Source: Candidatus Omnitrophota bacterium (GTDB lineage: Bacteria > Omnitrophota > Gorgyraeia > Duberdicusellales > 4484-171). From it: DNA of 11,929 nucleotides. Below, one piece after another: positions 1 through 6,442 of the stretch. The position numbers were made by a program, and so were the translations under genes. The stretch covers positions 1-11,929 of the forward strand of contig JALOCC010000055.1 in the NCBI GenBank assembly GCA_023227945.1, in the 5' to 3' direction. Each line of letters begins with the position of its first letter. The stretch's first letter is position 1. The notes under the pieces are model-generated. The model ran no database searches, had not been told where the DNA came from, and saw only the letters and a program-made list of their open reading frames with translations.

Positions 1-274
1 TTAAAGCTATCATAAGTTCTTTTTCTGCTCGCTCATCGAGATCAACAAAAACAACATAGGCCTCTGTCACACCTTCGGCTATATCAACAGCCATCCTTTG
101 ATTTCCGGAAAGACAATAGTTGTTGCGCTGATTAACGATATACGGCAGAAGACGACCAAATACTTTGTAGCTTTTTTGAATCTGAAGAAAAACTGAATCT
201 TTTTGAGACAGTGGGATGCGTGGATTATTGGGATGGGGAAAAATTTGCGAAAGTGGTACTTTTTGAACTAACAT
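1..274 (-). CDS. ParB-like N-terminal domain protein, truncated by the window edge
   Basis: This reading frame begins at an ATG at 274 and stays open to base 1, giving 91 residues of a longer protein. A strong Shine-Dalgarno (AAGGAGGC, minus strand, 279-286) fixes the start. The N-terminus has the layout of the ParB/sulfiredoxin-like fold: a first strand with VPLSQIFPHPNNPRI (NPR at residues 17-19), then a second strand leading to SGNQRM at 56-61, where ParB-like proteins carry a G-x-R-R/H-R type motif. Stand-alone ParB-like domains of this type occur in phage and island proteins as DNA-binding, CTP-binding or nuclease modules, often beside DNA methyltransferases; chromosome partition is not implied. 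The C-terminal part that would decide function lies outside the window. The gene is separated from the helicase operon by a terminator, so it probably has its own control. Confidence 0.72.
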   Translation of the reverse strand, partial: MLVQKVPLSQIFPHPNNPRIPLSQKDSVFLQIQKSYKVFGRLLPYIVNQRNNYCLSGNQRMAVDIAEGVTEAYVVFVDLDERAEKELMIAL

Positions 275-288
275 TAGAGCCTCCTTCT

Positions 289-313
289 TAGGTTAAATAG
301 TTATTATTACCTA
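289..313. promoter_or_regulatory. Imperfect inverted repeat in front of the ParB-like gene
   Basis: TAGGT at 289-293 is matched by ACCTA at 309-313, and the arms extend by two more pairs if one T bulges. It lies between the terminator and the ribosome binding site of the ParB-like gene, so it could be an operator or part of a leader hairpin. No convincing -35/-10 pair is visible here. This is a weak call based only on symmetry and position. Confidence 0.25.
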
Positions 314-323
314 GATGGGGCTC

Positions 324-386
324 TATAAAAAAACGAACCCCAATCCTTAAATTTACGCGTCATCCTGACGCCTTAAGAATTGGGTT
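324..386 (-). terminator. Rho-independent terminator after the helicase/zinc-finger operon
   Basis: On the minus strand a long hairpin is followed by a run of seven T residues (the complement of the A run at 327-333). The outer arms are 336-350 and 373-386 (AACCC, AAT and CTTAA segments pairing with one bulge and one mismatch). The inner stem is perfect: GCGTCA (357-362) against TGACGC (366-371) around a 3-base loop. The plus-strand side is also followed by TTTTAT, so it could act in both directions. It sits about 125 bases beyond the stop of the zinc-finger gene and upstream of the ParB-like gene. Confidence 0.75.
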
Positions 387-510
387 TTATATTTTAATAA
401 CCCTTTTTGTTGTCGATACTTATCGCATCGCTGTCAACACCGCGCTTTCCGCGATATAATCTATTTCAATTTTCTTTCAATAATCTTTATATTACTTTCT
501 CAAAAAATCT

Positions 511-759
511 TTATACCCTACCTATCTGTCGTTCTATTTCGCTTAAATCTTTTTTACTCTGTGCAATAATTTCAGATAAGCACATTAAACAATAAGTTCT
601 ACTACCCATACGACCAGCATTAGGAATACTAGCGCAACGCGAACCTTTTAATATTGCTGCCTTACAACGCTTGCAGTGCCTTTTAGCCCCCGCCACCTCA
701 AACTCAGGCCTTCCACTACAGCCGGTAATCAACGAAGGACATTTCCCTTTTTTACTCAT
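511..759 (-). CDS. Small cysteine-rich zinc-finger-like protein, 82 aa
   Basis: This short protein has seven cysteines at residues 7, 14, 29, 32, 42, 57 and 60. They include two CxxC knuckles (CKRC and CLMC, 24 residues apart) with a histidine at 28, so it very likely binds one or two zinc ions. The CKRCKAAILKG stretch followed by a distant CLMC loosely recalls PARP-type or other treble-clef fingers, but I do not recognise a named family. The C-terminus (about 64-82) is charged and probably helical. The start is supported by GGAGG eight bases upstream. The gene overlaps the 3' end of the helicase gene by 8 bases, so the two are co-transcribed and probably translationally coupled, which suggests a partner or accessory role for the helicase. 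No catalytic motif is visible. Confidence 0.7.
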   Translation of the reverse strand: MSKKGKCPSLITGCSGRPEFEVAGAKRHCKRCKAAILKGSRCASIPNAGRMGSRTYCLMCLSEIIAQSKKDLSEIERQIGRV

Positions 760-2776
760 CTTTATCCTCCTTTTTTTTCTTCGCTCTCCGAGTTAAAACA
801 TTTACGATATCGTCCATTTCTTCCATAGCTTTTTTATAATCTTCAACACGTAATTTGCCTCGCTCACCAGCAACGATATTGAGACGCCTGTTAACTTCAT
901 GATTAATAAGCTGCACGGCAGCTGCAAAGTTATTGCCAGAAACATTGCCTGGAAATACACTAAATTGCAGTTCGCTACCCGCCATTGAAAAACCTAAACG
1001 ATTCAACAAAATCTTTGCGCTACTCTTAATAATTTCAGCCAAGCGCTTCCTTGCTTCCTGCCTTTGCAATTGCGGTATAATCGGATATTCCAATGAAGCT
1101 AACACTTGTTTCGTGCGCTCGGTTTTTTTATTTTTCAAAAATTCCATCACACCATCAGCATCAAAACCCAAAGACTCGGCAAAAGATTTTAATTCAGCCT
1201 GAAGTACTTCATCGTCAGGATCAATAAAATCTTCTTGTAAGAAACTATCAACAATCTCATCATTAACTACCATATGCCGTTTAATTCTTTTTCTAGCAGA
1301 ACCATCTAAAACCTCAGGTGGCAAATCCGGCTCTTTACCATCAAGCAAATCTTTAAAAAAATTTTCGTCTTCACTATCTAACTGGCGAAAATCATCAAGT
1401 TGCTTATCAAGATTCAATCCGATATGCGTAACGATATAGCCATAATTATCTGGATGACGAGAATCATTTTGGACTATAACTCTCATTATTCTTCCAACAA
1501 ACTGGACGTATGGCGATAGCGTCCTAAAGGGCCGAAAAATGGCCGCAACGCTTAATTTAGGATGGTCAAACCCTTCACCAAGCATAAATACCTGCACGAT
1601 ACAATCCAAGGCACCCGATCTCAAATCCTGTAGCACTTTCTCCTGTTCCAAAGCCGGCATATTACTATGGATTTCTTTGGCCTGAAAACCTCTCTCGGCA
1701 TAAAGAGAGCGAATTTCTTTTGCGTGATCTACAGAACAAGCAACGGCTATTATTTGATGGTGAGTTCCAGATTTACGCAACAACTCAAGCTTTTCAAGAC
1801 TAGCATTGACAATATTTTCATTACAAACTTTAGATAATGCCACACCTCGACTAAACCACTCCTCTTCTTTAAGTTCTAAAACATCTTTTAGACTATAATG
1901 CTTTTGGTCGCCACGGTATGTAAAATATAACTCCTTGGGTGTAACATAAATAGCCTGAAGTTTTTTAATATACCCCTTAATCATAGCGCTTTTAAAGGGA
2001 TATTTATAAATCAGCTCACCTTCAATCGCTTGCTCATCGCTACGAAAAGGAGTAGCGGTAAGGCTAACGACTTTTGCTTTAGGAAATTTATCAAAAACTT
2101 TTTTCCAACTTGGAGCCGCATTATGATGACCTTCGTCAACTAAAATCATATCAAAATAATCATCGGAAAATTGCGGTAACCACTTGTCGGCACTACTCGC
2201 TAACTGTTGAATATTGGTTACCACAAAATGAGACTGGTCACAGTCATGGATATTAGCGTCAACGCTATCTAAGATAGCAACATAAGGGCCAGTTTGCATT
2301 ACTTCTTTAGTTAGAATATTGCATTTACCCCAAAAACACATTCTCTTATTAGCAATACTTAAAACTTTAGACAATTCCTCTTTTATGGTAAGATTTGGTG
2401 CAATAACTAGCACTCTCCCCTTAACTATCCCCAATGGTAAAATAGAAATCAGCCCAGACTTACCACAACCTACTGGTAATTGTATAATAGCTTTTCGGCC
2501 TCCTTTCTGAAAAAACTCGTAGGCGGCCGAATAAGCTTCCCTTTGGGGAATCCTTAAGCATTCATTCTCATCTACGTCAAAATCAACAGACGTAAAAAAT
2601 TCATTAATTGGTTTATTTGTACGTATCCAAGAATCTAATTCGCTAGTATGAAATCGCCAGACCTTGCCAAGTCGATGGGCGGGAATCCTGTTTGTTTGCG
2701 CCATAGCATATAGATTGCTTAAACTTATTCCTAAATACTTTGCAGCATCTTCAATGTTGAGCCACTCAGACTCCAT
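752..2776 (-). CDS. Excisionase-type HTH fused to a DEAD/DEAH-box SF2 helicase, 674 aa
   Basis: Residues 1-53 form an excisionase/MerR-like winged helix (WLNIEDAAKYLGIS, then VWRF and LDSWI), normally a stand-alone DNA-binding module. From about residue 74 an SF2 helicase follows in the ResIII/COG1061 style: Q78, Walker A PVGCGKSG (101-108, K106), DEGH (214-217), SLTATPF (238-244), a second RecA-like domain with EGFDHPK (401-407), and motif VI QFVGRIMR (425-432). All ATPase motifs look intact. The C-terminal region of about 180 residues, rich in charged helices and ending in a lysine-rich tail, is not recognised. The start is set by GGAGGTG eight bases upstream and by a promoter at 2798-2826. 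A DNA-sequence-targeted translocase or remodeller is the likely role, either in defence or in mobility of the element. The biochemical class is confident; the pathway is inference. Confidence 0.88.
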   Translation of the reverse strand: MESEWLNIEDAAKYLGISLSNLYAMAQTNRIPAHRLGKVWRFHTSELDSWIRTNKPINEFFTSVDFDVDENECLRIPQREAYSAAYEFFQKGGRKAIIQLPVGCGKSGLISILPLGIVKGRVLVIAPNLTIKEELSKVLSIANKRMCFWGKCNILTKEVMQTGPYVAILDSVDANIHDCDQSHFVVTNIQQLASSADKWLPQFSDDYFDMILVDEGHHNAAPSWKKVFDKFPKAKVVSLTATPFRSDEQAIEGELIYKYPFKSAMIKGYIKKLQAIYVTPKELYFTYRGDQKHYSLKDVLELKEEEWFSRGVALSKVCNENIVNASLEKLELLRKSGTHHQIIAVACSVDHAKEIRSLYAERGFQAKEIHSNMPALEQEKVLQDLRSGALDCIVQVFMLGEGFDHPKLSVAAIFRPFRTLSPYVQFVGRIMRVIVQNDSRHPDNYGYIVTHIGLNLDKQLDDFRQLDSEDENFFKDLLDGKEPDLPPEVLDGSARKRIKRHMVVNDEIVDSFLQEDFIDPDDEVLQAELKSFAESLGFDADGVMEFLKNKKTERTKQVLASLEYPIIPQLQRQEARKRLAEIIKSSAKILLNRLGFSMAGSELQFSVFPGNVSGNNFAAAVQLINHEVNRRLNIVAGERGKLRVEDYKKAMEEMDDIVNVLTRRAKKKKEDKDE

Positions 2777-2797
2777 AATATATTCACCTCCGCGAAA

Positions 2798-2826
2798 TTT
2801 ATATCATATTTAGTATTTGATGTCAA
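2798..2826 (-). promoter_or_regulatory. Sigma70-type promoter of the helicase operon
   Basis: On the minus strand TTGACA (2821-2826) is a perfect -35 box and TATAAA (2798-2803) a near-perfect -10 box. The 17-base spacing is optimal. It lies about 20 bases upstream of the helicase start codon, with the GGAGGTG ribosome binding site in between. Confidence 0.8.
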
Positions 2827-2847
2827 TAGCTATTATTTGCTATTATT
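2825..2847. promoter_or_regulatory. Candidate operator: palindrome plus tandem direct repeat at the helicase promoter
   Basis: AATAGCTATT (2825-2834) is a perfect palindrome overlapping the -35 box. GCTATTATT occurs twice, at 2829-2837 and 2839-2847, with a 10-base period, so both copies face the same side of the helix. Excisionase-type HTH proteins often bind short direct repeats, so the HTH on the helicase itself could bind here and autoregulate. This is an inference from position and symmetry. Confidence 0.4.
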
Positions 2848-2936
2848 ATGTGGTATTAAATCAATTTAGACGGAAACGGGTGGTTCTGCTCACAAATAAC
2901 AGCCTTTTTGGGTAGCACCAAAAATGAAATTTATTG

Positions 2937-2986
2937 CTATTTACCTTGCTATATCTCTCTTTCTATGCCTATATATGTCCTGAGGG
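2937..2986 (+). promoter_or_regulatory. Conserved leader block of module A (promoter or attachment-site candidate)
   Basis: This block is 40/50 identical, ungapped, to 10298-10347 in front of module B. It contains TTGCTA (2946-2951), an 18-base gap and TATATA (2970-2975), which could be a -35/-10 pair. A start there would leave only about 11 bases before the ATG, with the GAGGGA ribosome binding site at 2982-2987. The longest identical run is TATGCCTATAT (2964-2974). It could instead, or in addition, be a recombinase recognition site. Confidence 0.5.
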
Positions 2987-2992
2987 ACAACC

Positions 2993-3463
2993 ATGGAAAA
3001 GGCTGTAAATGCGAAAATTGGGGCTTTAAAAGATAAGACTATTGCTGAACTCCAGCAGGAATTTGAAGCGCTGTTTGGCGGGCAAAAGGCGAGTTCGGAT
3101 AATAAGGTCTATTTGATAAGAAGAATTGCCTGCCAACTGCAGGAAATCGAATACGGCGGGCTTTCGCAAAAAGCGCAAAAGAAGCTGAAAGAACTTATGG
3201 CTATTTATGATCCAATTAACAATAAGGCGCTTAGACCGAAGATTACCGTAGAAACACAGACAAGAGTTAAAGCGCGCGGACGGGATAGGCGCTTGCCTAT
3301 TCCGGGAAGCGTAATTCTTAAAGAATATAAAAACATGAATATCCAAGTTAAGGTTTTAACGAATGGCTTTGAGTATAACGGAAAAATCTATAAAACATTA
3401 TCTGCCATTGCTGAAGAAATAACCGGGGCGCATTGGAATGGTTACCACTTTTTTAATCTTTAG
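2993..3463 (+). CDS. DUF2924 domain protein of recombinase module A, 156 aa
   Basis: I recognise the DUF2924 family from its layout: an N-terminal helical part (residues 1-70, IGALKDKTIAELQQEFEAL and RRIACQLQEIEYGG), a central YDPINNKALRP segment, a basic linker, and a C-terminal part with LPIPG, FEYNGKIYKTLSAIA and ITGAHWNGYHFF. This last part resembles small DNA-associated domains found with phage and island recombinases. The molecular function of DUF2924 is not established. The family is typically encoded directly upstream of a large serine recombinase, as here with 6 bases between stop and start, so a directionality factor or recombinase accessory protein is a fair inference. The start follows GAGGGA by about five bases. 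The copy at 10381 is clearly homologous (roughly half of the residues identical by eye, most strongly in the C-terminal half). Confidence 0.85.
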   Translation: MEKAVNAKIGALKDKTIAELQQEFEALFGGQKASSDNKVYLIRRIACQLQEIEYGGLSQKAQKKLKELMAIYDPINNKALRPKITVETQTRVKARGRDRRLPIPGSVILKEYKNMNIQVKVLTNGFEYNGKIYKTLSAIAEEITGAHWNGYHFFNL

Positions 3464-3469
3464 TAAGTT

Positions 3470-5068
3470 ATGGATGCTCAAGAGAAAAAAATCATTAATT
3501 GTGCAATTTACACACGTAAGTCTACCAGTGACGGGCTGGAACAAGACTTCACAAGCTTAGACGCGCAACGCGAATCCGCCGAAAGTTATATCGCCAGCCA
3601 GAAAAATGAAGGCTGGGTTACACTACCGGAACGTTACGATGATGGTGGCTTTACAGGAGCGAATACAGACAGGCCGGCGCTACAAAGACTTATTACTGAT
3701 ATTAAAACCAGTAAAATAAACTGTGTTGTAGTTTATAAAGTTGACAGACTTAGCCGCTCGCTTCTTAATTTTGCGGAATTACTTTCTTTATTTGAAAAAC
3801 ATAACACCACTTTTGTTTCAGTAACGCAGCATTTTAATACACAAAACTCAATGGGGAGGCTCACTTTAAATATACTCCTCTCTTTCGCCCAGTTTGAACG
3901 CGAAATAATCAGCGAAAGGACGCGGGATAAAATGGCTGCTGCCAAGAAGAAAGGTAAATGGATTGGCGGCAGGCCGCCGTTGGGCTATAACATCGATAAA
4001 GAGAAACATAAACTCTTAATAAACCATAAAGAAGCAAAATTAGTTCGTGGAATGTTTGATTTGTATCTTGAGAAACGTTCCGTACTTGCCGTAACTATCA
4101 ATATGAATAACAAAGGATATACCACAAAGCAATATATGTCTGAAAAAGGATTACGTTTTGGAGGGATTAAATTTAAAGTTACTGGTGTTTATAATATATT
4201 AACTAGCGTGCTTTATATAGGCAAAGTTGAATATCACGGTGAATTCTACCAGGGAGAGCAAGAACCGATAATATCGGAAGATATATTCCAAAAAGTTCAA
4301 AAAATACTCGCTGAAAATAAGCCTGATTGTAAGATAACCAAAAGGAATAAACACGTAGGATTGCTTAGCGGCATGTTACGCTGCAAAGCCTGCGATGCTC
4401 CTATGTATTTTACCTATAATGTAAAAGCTAATAAATACAAATATCATTATTATGCCTGTATGAATGCCAGCAAACGTGGATATAAAAGCTGCCCGGTACG
4501 TTTATTAAACGCTCAGAAAATAGAAGATAAGGTTATTGAATCGTTAAGGACAATAGTGCACGAGCCTAAGCTTAATGAAGATACGTGGGATAGGTGGCCG
4601 CTTCAAGAAAAAATAGCCGTAATAAAACCTATTTTAAAAGAAGCGATTTATGATGGCAATAATCAAATACTTGATATTTTTCTTAATAAAAATGACAAAG
4701 AACATAGTTTCAAGGTTGCGCTTACAGAACTAAAAAATATACCAACTCCTCCTCATAAGGAAAGCATCAAGAAAGAGCCGCAGCTAAGGCAGAATTTGAT
4801 TTTGGCACATCAAGTGGAAGGCATTCTTACTGAAAGGAAAGCTAAAGGTTTAAAAGAGGTAGCGAGTTGGCTTAATTTAAATCACCAGCGGCTTAATCAA
4901 ATAATGAACTTATTGCTGCTGTCCCCAACCATCCAAGAAGAAATCCTCTGCTCAGAAAACGCAAATATCTCTTTAATCCCAGAATACAAACTGCGCGACA
5001 TTGCTTTTGAGCTAGGTTGGGATAAACAGCTTGAAATGTGGCAAGAACTACTAAGAAATAGGGATTGA
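3470..5068 (+). CDS. Large serine recombinase (site-specific integrase), module A, 532 aa, complete
   Basis: This enzyme cuts and rejoins DNA at attachment sites through a phosphoserine link. The N-terminal resolvase domain (about 10-155) has the YTRKS motif with nucleophile S18 and R16, DRPAL with R68, and VDRLSR with D92, R93 and R96; it ends in the FAQFEREIISERT helix. The recombinase domain starts at GGRPPLGY (about 167). A zinc ribbon has C305, C308, C330 and C341. A C-terminal extension (about 375-532) contains a probable helix-turn-helix (LKEVASWLNLNHQRLNQIM) and fits the usual 450-550-residue size, so it looks intact and potentially active. The spacing after the DUF2924 stop suggests co-transcription; the Shine-Dalgarno is weak, so coupling is likely. 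It is convergent with the NurA gene, 23 bases away. Confidence 0.93.
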   Translation: MDAQEKKIINCAIYTRKSTSDGLEQDFTSLDAQRESAESYIASQKNEGWVTLPERYDDGGFTGANTDRPALQRLITDIKTSKINCVVVYKVDRLSRSLLNFAELLSLFEKHNTTFVSVTQHFNTQNSMGRLTLNILLSFAQFEREIISERTRDKMAAAKKKGKWIGGRPPLGYNIDKEKHKLLINHKEAKLVRGMFDLYLEKRSVLAVTINMNNKGYTTKQYMSEKGLRFGGIKFKVTGVYNILTSVLYIGKVEYHGEFYQGEQEPIISEDIFQKVQKILAENKPDCKITKRNKHVGLLSGMLRCKACDAPMYFTYNVKANKYKYHYYACMNASKRGYKSCPVRLLNAQKIEDKVIESLRTIVHEPKLNEDTWDRWPLQEKIAVIKPILKEAIYDGNNQILDIFLNKNDKEHSFKVALTELKNIPTPPHKESIKKEPQLRQNLILAHQVEGILTERKAKGLKEVASWLNLNHQRLNQIMNLLLLSPTIQEEILCSENANISLIPEYKLRDIAFELGWDKQLEMWQELLRNRD

Positions 5069-5103
5069 TTTTTTCATTCTTCTAGTTCTCTTTATTTCTT
5101 TAG
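5044..5103. terminator. Possible structured 3' end shared by two convergent genes
   Basis: CTAAGAAATA (5051-5060) pairs with TATTTCTTTAG (5093-5103) with one bulged T, and AGAACTA (5044-5050) pairs with TAGTTCT (5083-5089). The two pairings cannot nest, so only one forms at a time or they make a pseudoknot. A T6 run lies between them (5069-5074). This spans the stop codons of the recombinase and NurA genes and may act as a weak bidirectional terminator. No textbook terminator is present at this junction. Confidence 0.3.
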
Positions 5104-6435
5104 CATTGTTCTTTTAGCAAACTTTTCGAGGATTATCGAGCTTGGATGATTTGCCAATGAAACTAACTTGTTAACCAAAGCTACTGGAATTAATGCACTA
5201 TCATACATATCACATTTTAGTTTCTCAAGATTAGAAAGAATTACTTCCATGTTTAAGAAATCCTTCCTCCCTGGTTTCAGAACAATATTTTCATCTTTAG
5301 ATGGTAAAGTTACTACATATACTTTTTCATCTTGAGACTTAAAAATAACTTTTGCTCCGTAATAAGAAGTTCTTGCATAAGGCTGAGACGCGTCTCCTTT
5401 CCCAGGTATTACATATTTATAGATATAATCATTGCTCAACATCAAAACTTGACCATTTTTTAACTTACTAGCTATTTCATCGGCGTGCTCCACAAAAGCC
5501 CCGCTTTTCTCTAGTCCCGCCAAATAGATGCCCTGGGAAGAGAAAAGATATGTTATAAGTTTCCTCATTGGCCTATGCATATTAGCAGTTTGACCAAAAA
5601 AAGCCAATGGACCGTCCTTTATAAAAAGAATTTCCTTCAATAAAGCTGGCTGGACCCTTAAAATGATCCGAATTAGATGGATAATAAGGAAATGTTCAAA
5701 CACATTAGTCAAATAACCCAGAATCCCACCAGCGCCAATCTCGTTATCAACAGCTTCATGTAACCTAAAAACATCAGTGAGAAAAATATTACCTTTGCAG
5801 TAACTACAAGAAAAAATATAGTCTTTGATCTCCTGCTTTTTTATGACAACTTCAGATTTCCTGCATATGGGACAATTTGCCAGTTGATACTCATTTACGC
5901 TAGAAGATAAATACTCTTCAAAAACAAACCATTTTAAAGTATCAATGAGTTTATCATCACTCGGATTATTCAAGAAAAAATCAAAAACCGCTTTTCTAAC
6001 AGAATCAATAAGGCTGACTTCTCCATTCAGCATAATATTTTTTGTTGGCAAAACAAACTCTAGTCTTTGGATTTCCTTTAATTTTGCAATATCTTCAGGA
6101 TCTATAAATGGTTTGAGTGAAATCTCTGCTAGGTCAGTGAGTTTAAAAAACAATGCACCAAATTGAAAAAAACAAATCCGTGAGGAAGGAAACTCTTTTT
6201 TGACAGCAACCTCAGAATATCCCCCATCAACTGCCATGATATACCGGATAGGGTTCTTTAGATCTGTTGGTAGGGTAACGAGCAGATCGCTAGGGATCTC
6301 AACCTCGTGGGCCGATTTTGGAAGTTCACATTTTTTTAAAAACTCAATAACTGCTACATCTTTAATTACATTACTATGCGAACTCTTACTAGCATTCTCT
6401 GCAGGTCTTCGACCTTTTCTACTCATGTATCCCAT
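5092..6435 (-). CDS. nurA: NurA-family nuclease with inserted zinc ribbon, 447 aa
   Basis: NurA is a metal-dependent, RNase H-like 5'-3' exonuclease/endonuclease that works inside a HerA hexamer. Visible family features are the first acidic motif IMAVDGGYSEV (66-76, D70), a second acidic strand FIKDGPLAFF (271-280, D274), the YARTSYYGAKVIF stretch (353-365), and the C-terminal ALIPVALVNKLVSLANH (414-430). Between about 178 and 225 there is a four-cysteine zinc ribbon (C188, C191, C210, C213) that I do not associate with classical archaeal NurA and that also makes the protein longer. The start at 6435 has GAGGGA close upstream, overlapping the HerA stop codon; ATG at 6426 is an alternative. 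It is the last gene of the operon, 7 bases after herA, which fits obligatory partnership with HerA. Confidence 0.82.
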   Translation of the reverse strand: MGYMSRKGRRPAENASKSSHSNVIKDVAVIEFLKKCELPKSAHEVEIPSDLLVTLPTDLKNPIRYIMAVDGGYSEVAVKKEFPSSRICFFQFGALFFKLTDLAEISLKPFIDPEDIAKLKEIQRLEFVLPTKNIMLNGEVSLIDSVRKAVFDFFLNNPSDDKLIDTLKWFVFEEYLSSSVNEYQLANCPICRKSEVVIKKQEIKDYIFSCSYCKGNIFLTDVFRLHEAVDNEIGAGGILGYLTNVFEHFLIIHLIRIILRVQPALLKEILFIKDGPLAFFGQTANMHRPMRKLITYLFSSQGIYLAGLEKSGAFVEHADEIASKLKNGQVLMLSNDYIYKYVIPGKGDASQPYARTSYYGAKVIFKSQDEKVYVVTLPSKDENIVLKPGRKDFLNMEVILSNLEKLKCDMYDSALIPVALVNKLVSLANHPSSIILEKFAKRTMLKK

Positions 6436-6442
6436 AAGTCCC

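Larger units (their letters stand above)
2777..2992. other. Divergent intergenic region between helicase operon and recombinase module A
   Basis: These 216 bases hold the helicase promoter and repeats on the left side and, on the right, the block shared with the module B leader. I see no gene in it. The central part (about 2850-2930) shows no clear structure. Confidence 0.6.

Noticed and set aside
336..386. Integron attC site, suggested by the large imperfect hairpin
   Set aside because: The RYYYAAC/GTTRRRY core sites are not in place, and the T7 run right after the minus-strand hairpin explains it as a terminator.
407..595. Plus-strand 62-residue ORF
   Set aside because: Antisense to the 3' end of the zinc-finger gene, no ribosome binding site, low-complexity composition.
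2829..2847. CRISPR-like repeat units
   Set aside because: Only two 9-base units with a 1-base gap; no spacer-repeat pattern and no cas genes.
3026..3346. Minus-strand 106-residue ORF inside the DUF2924 gene
   Set aside because: Shadow of a conserved protein-coding frame; a homologous DUF2924 gene at 10381 confirms the plus-strand frame.
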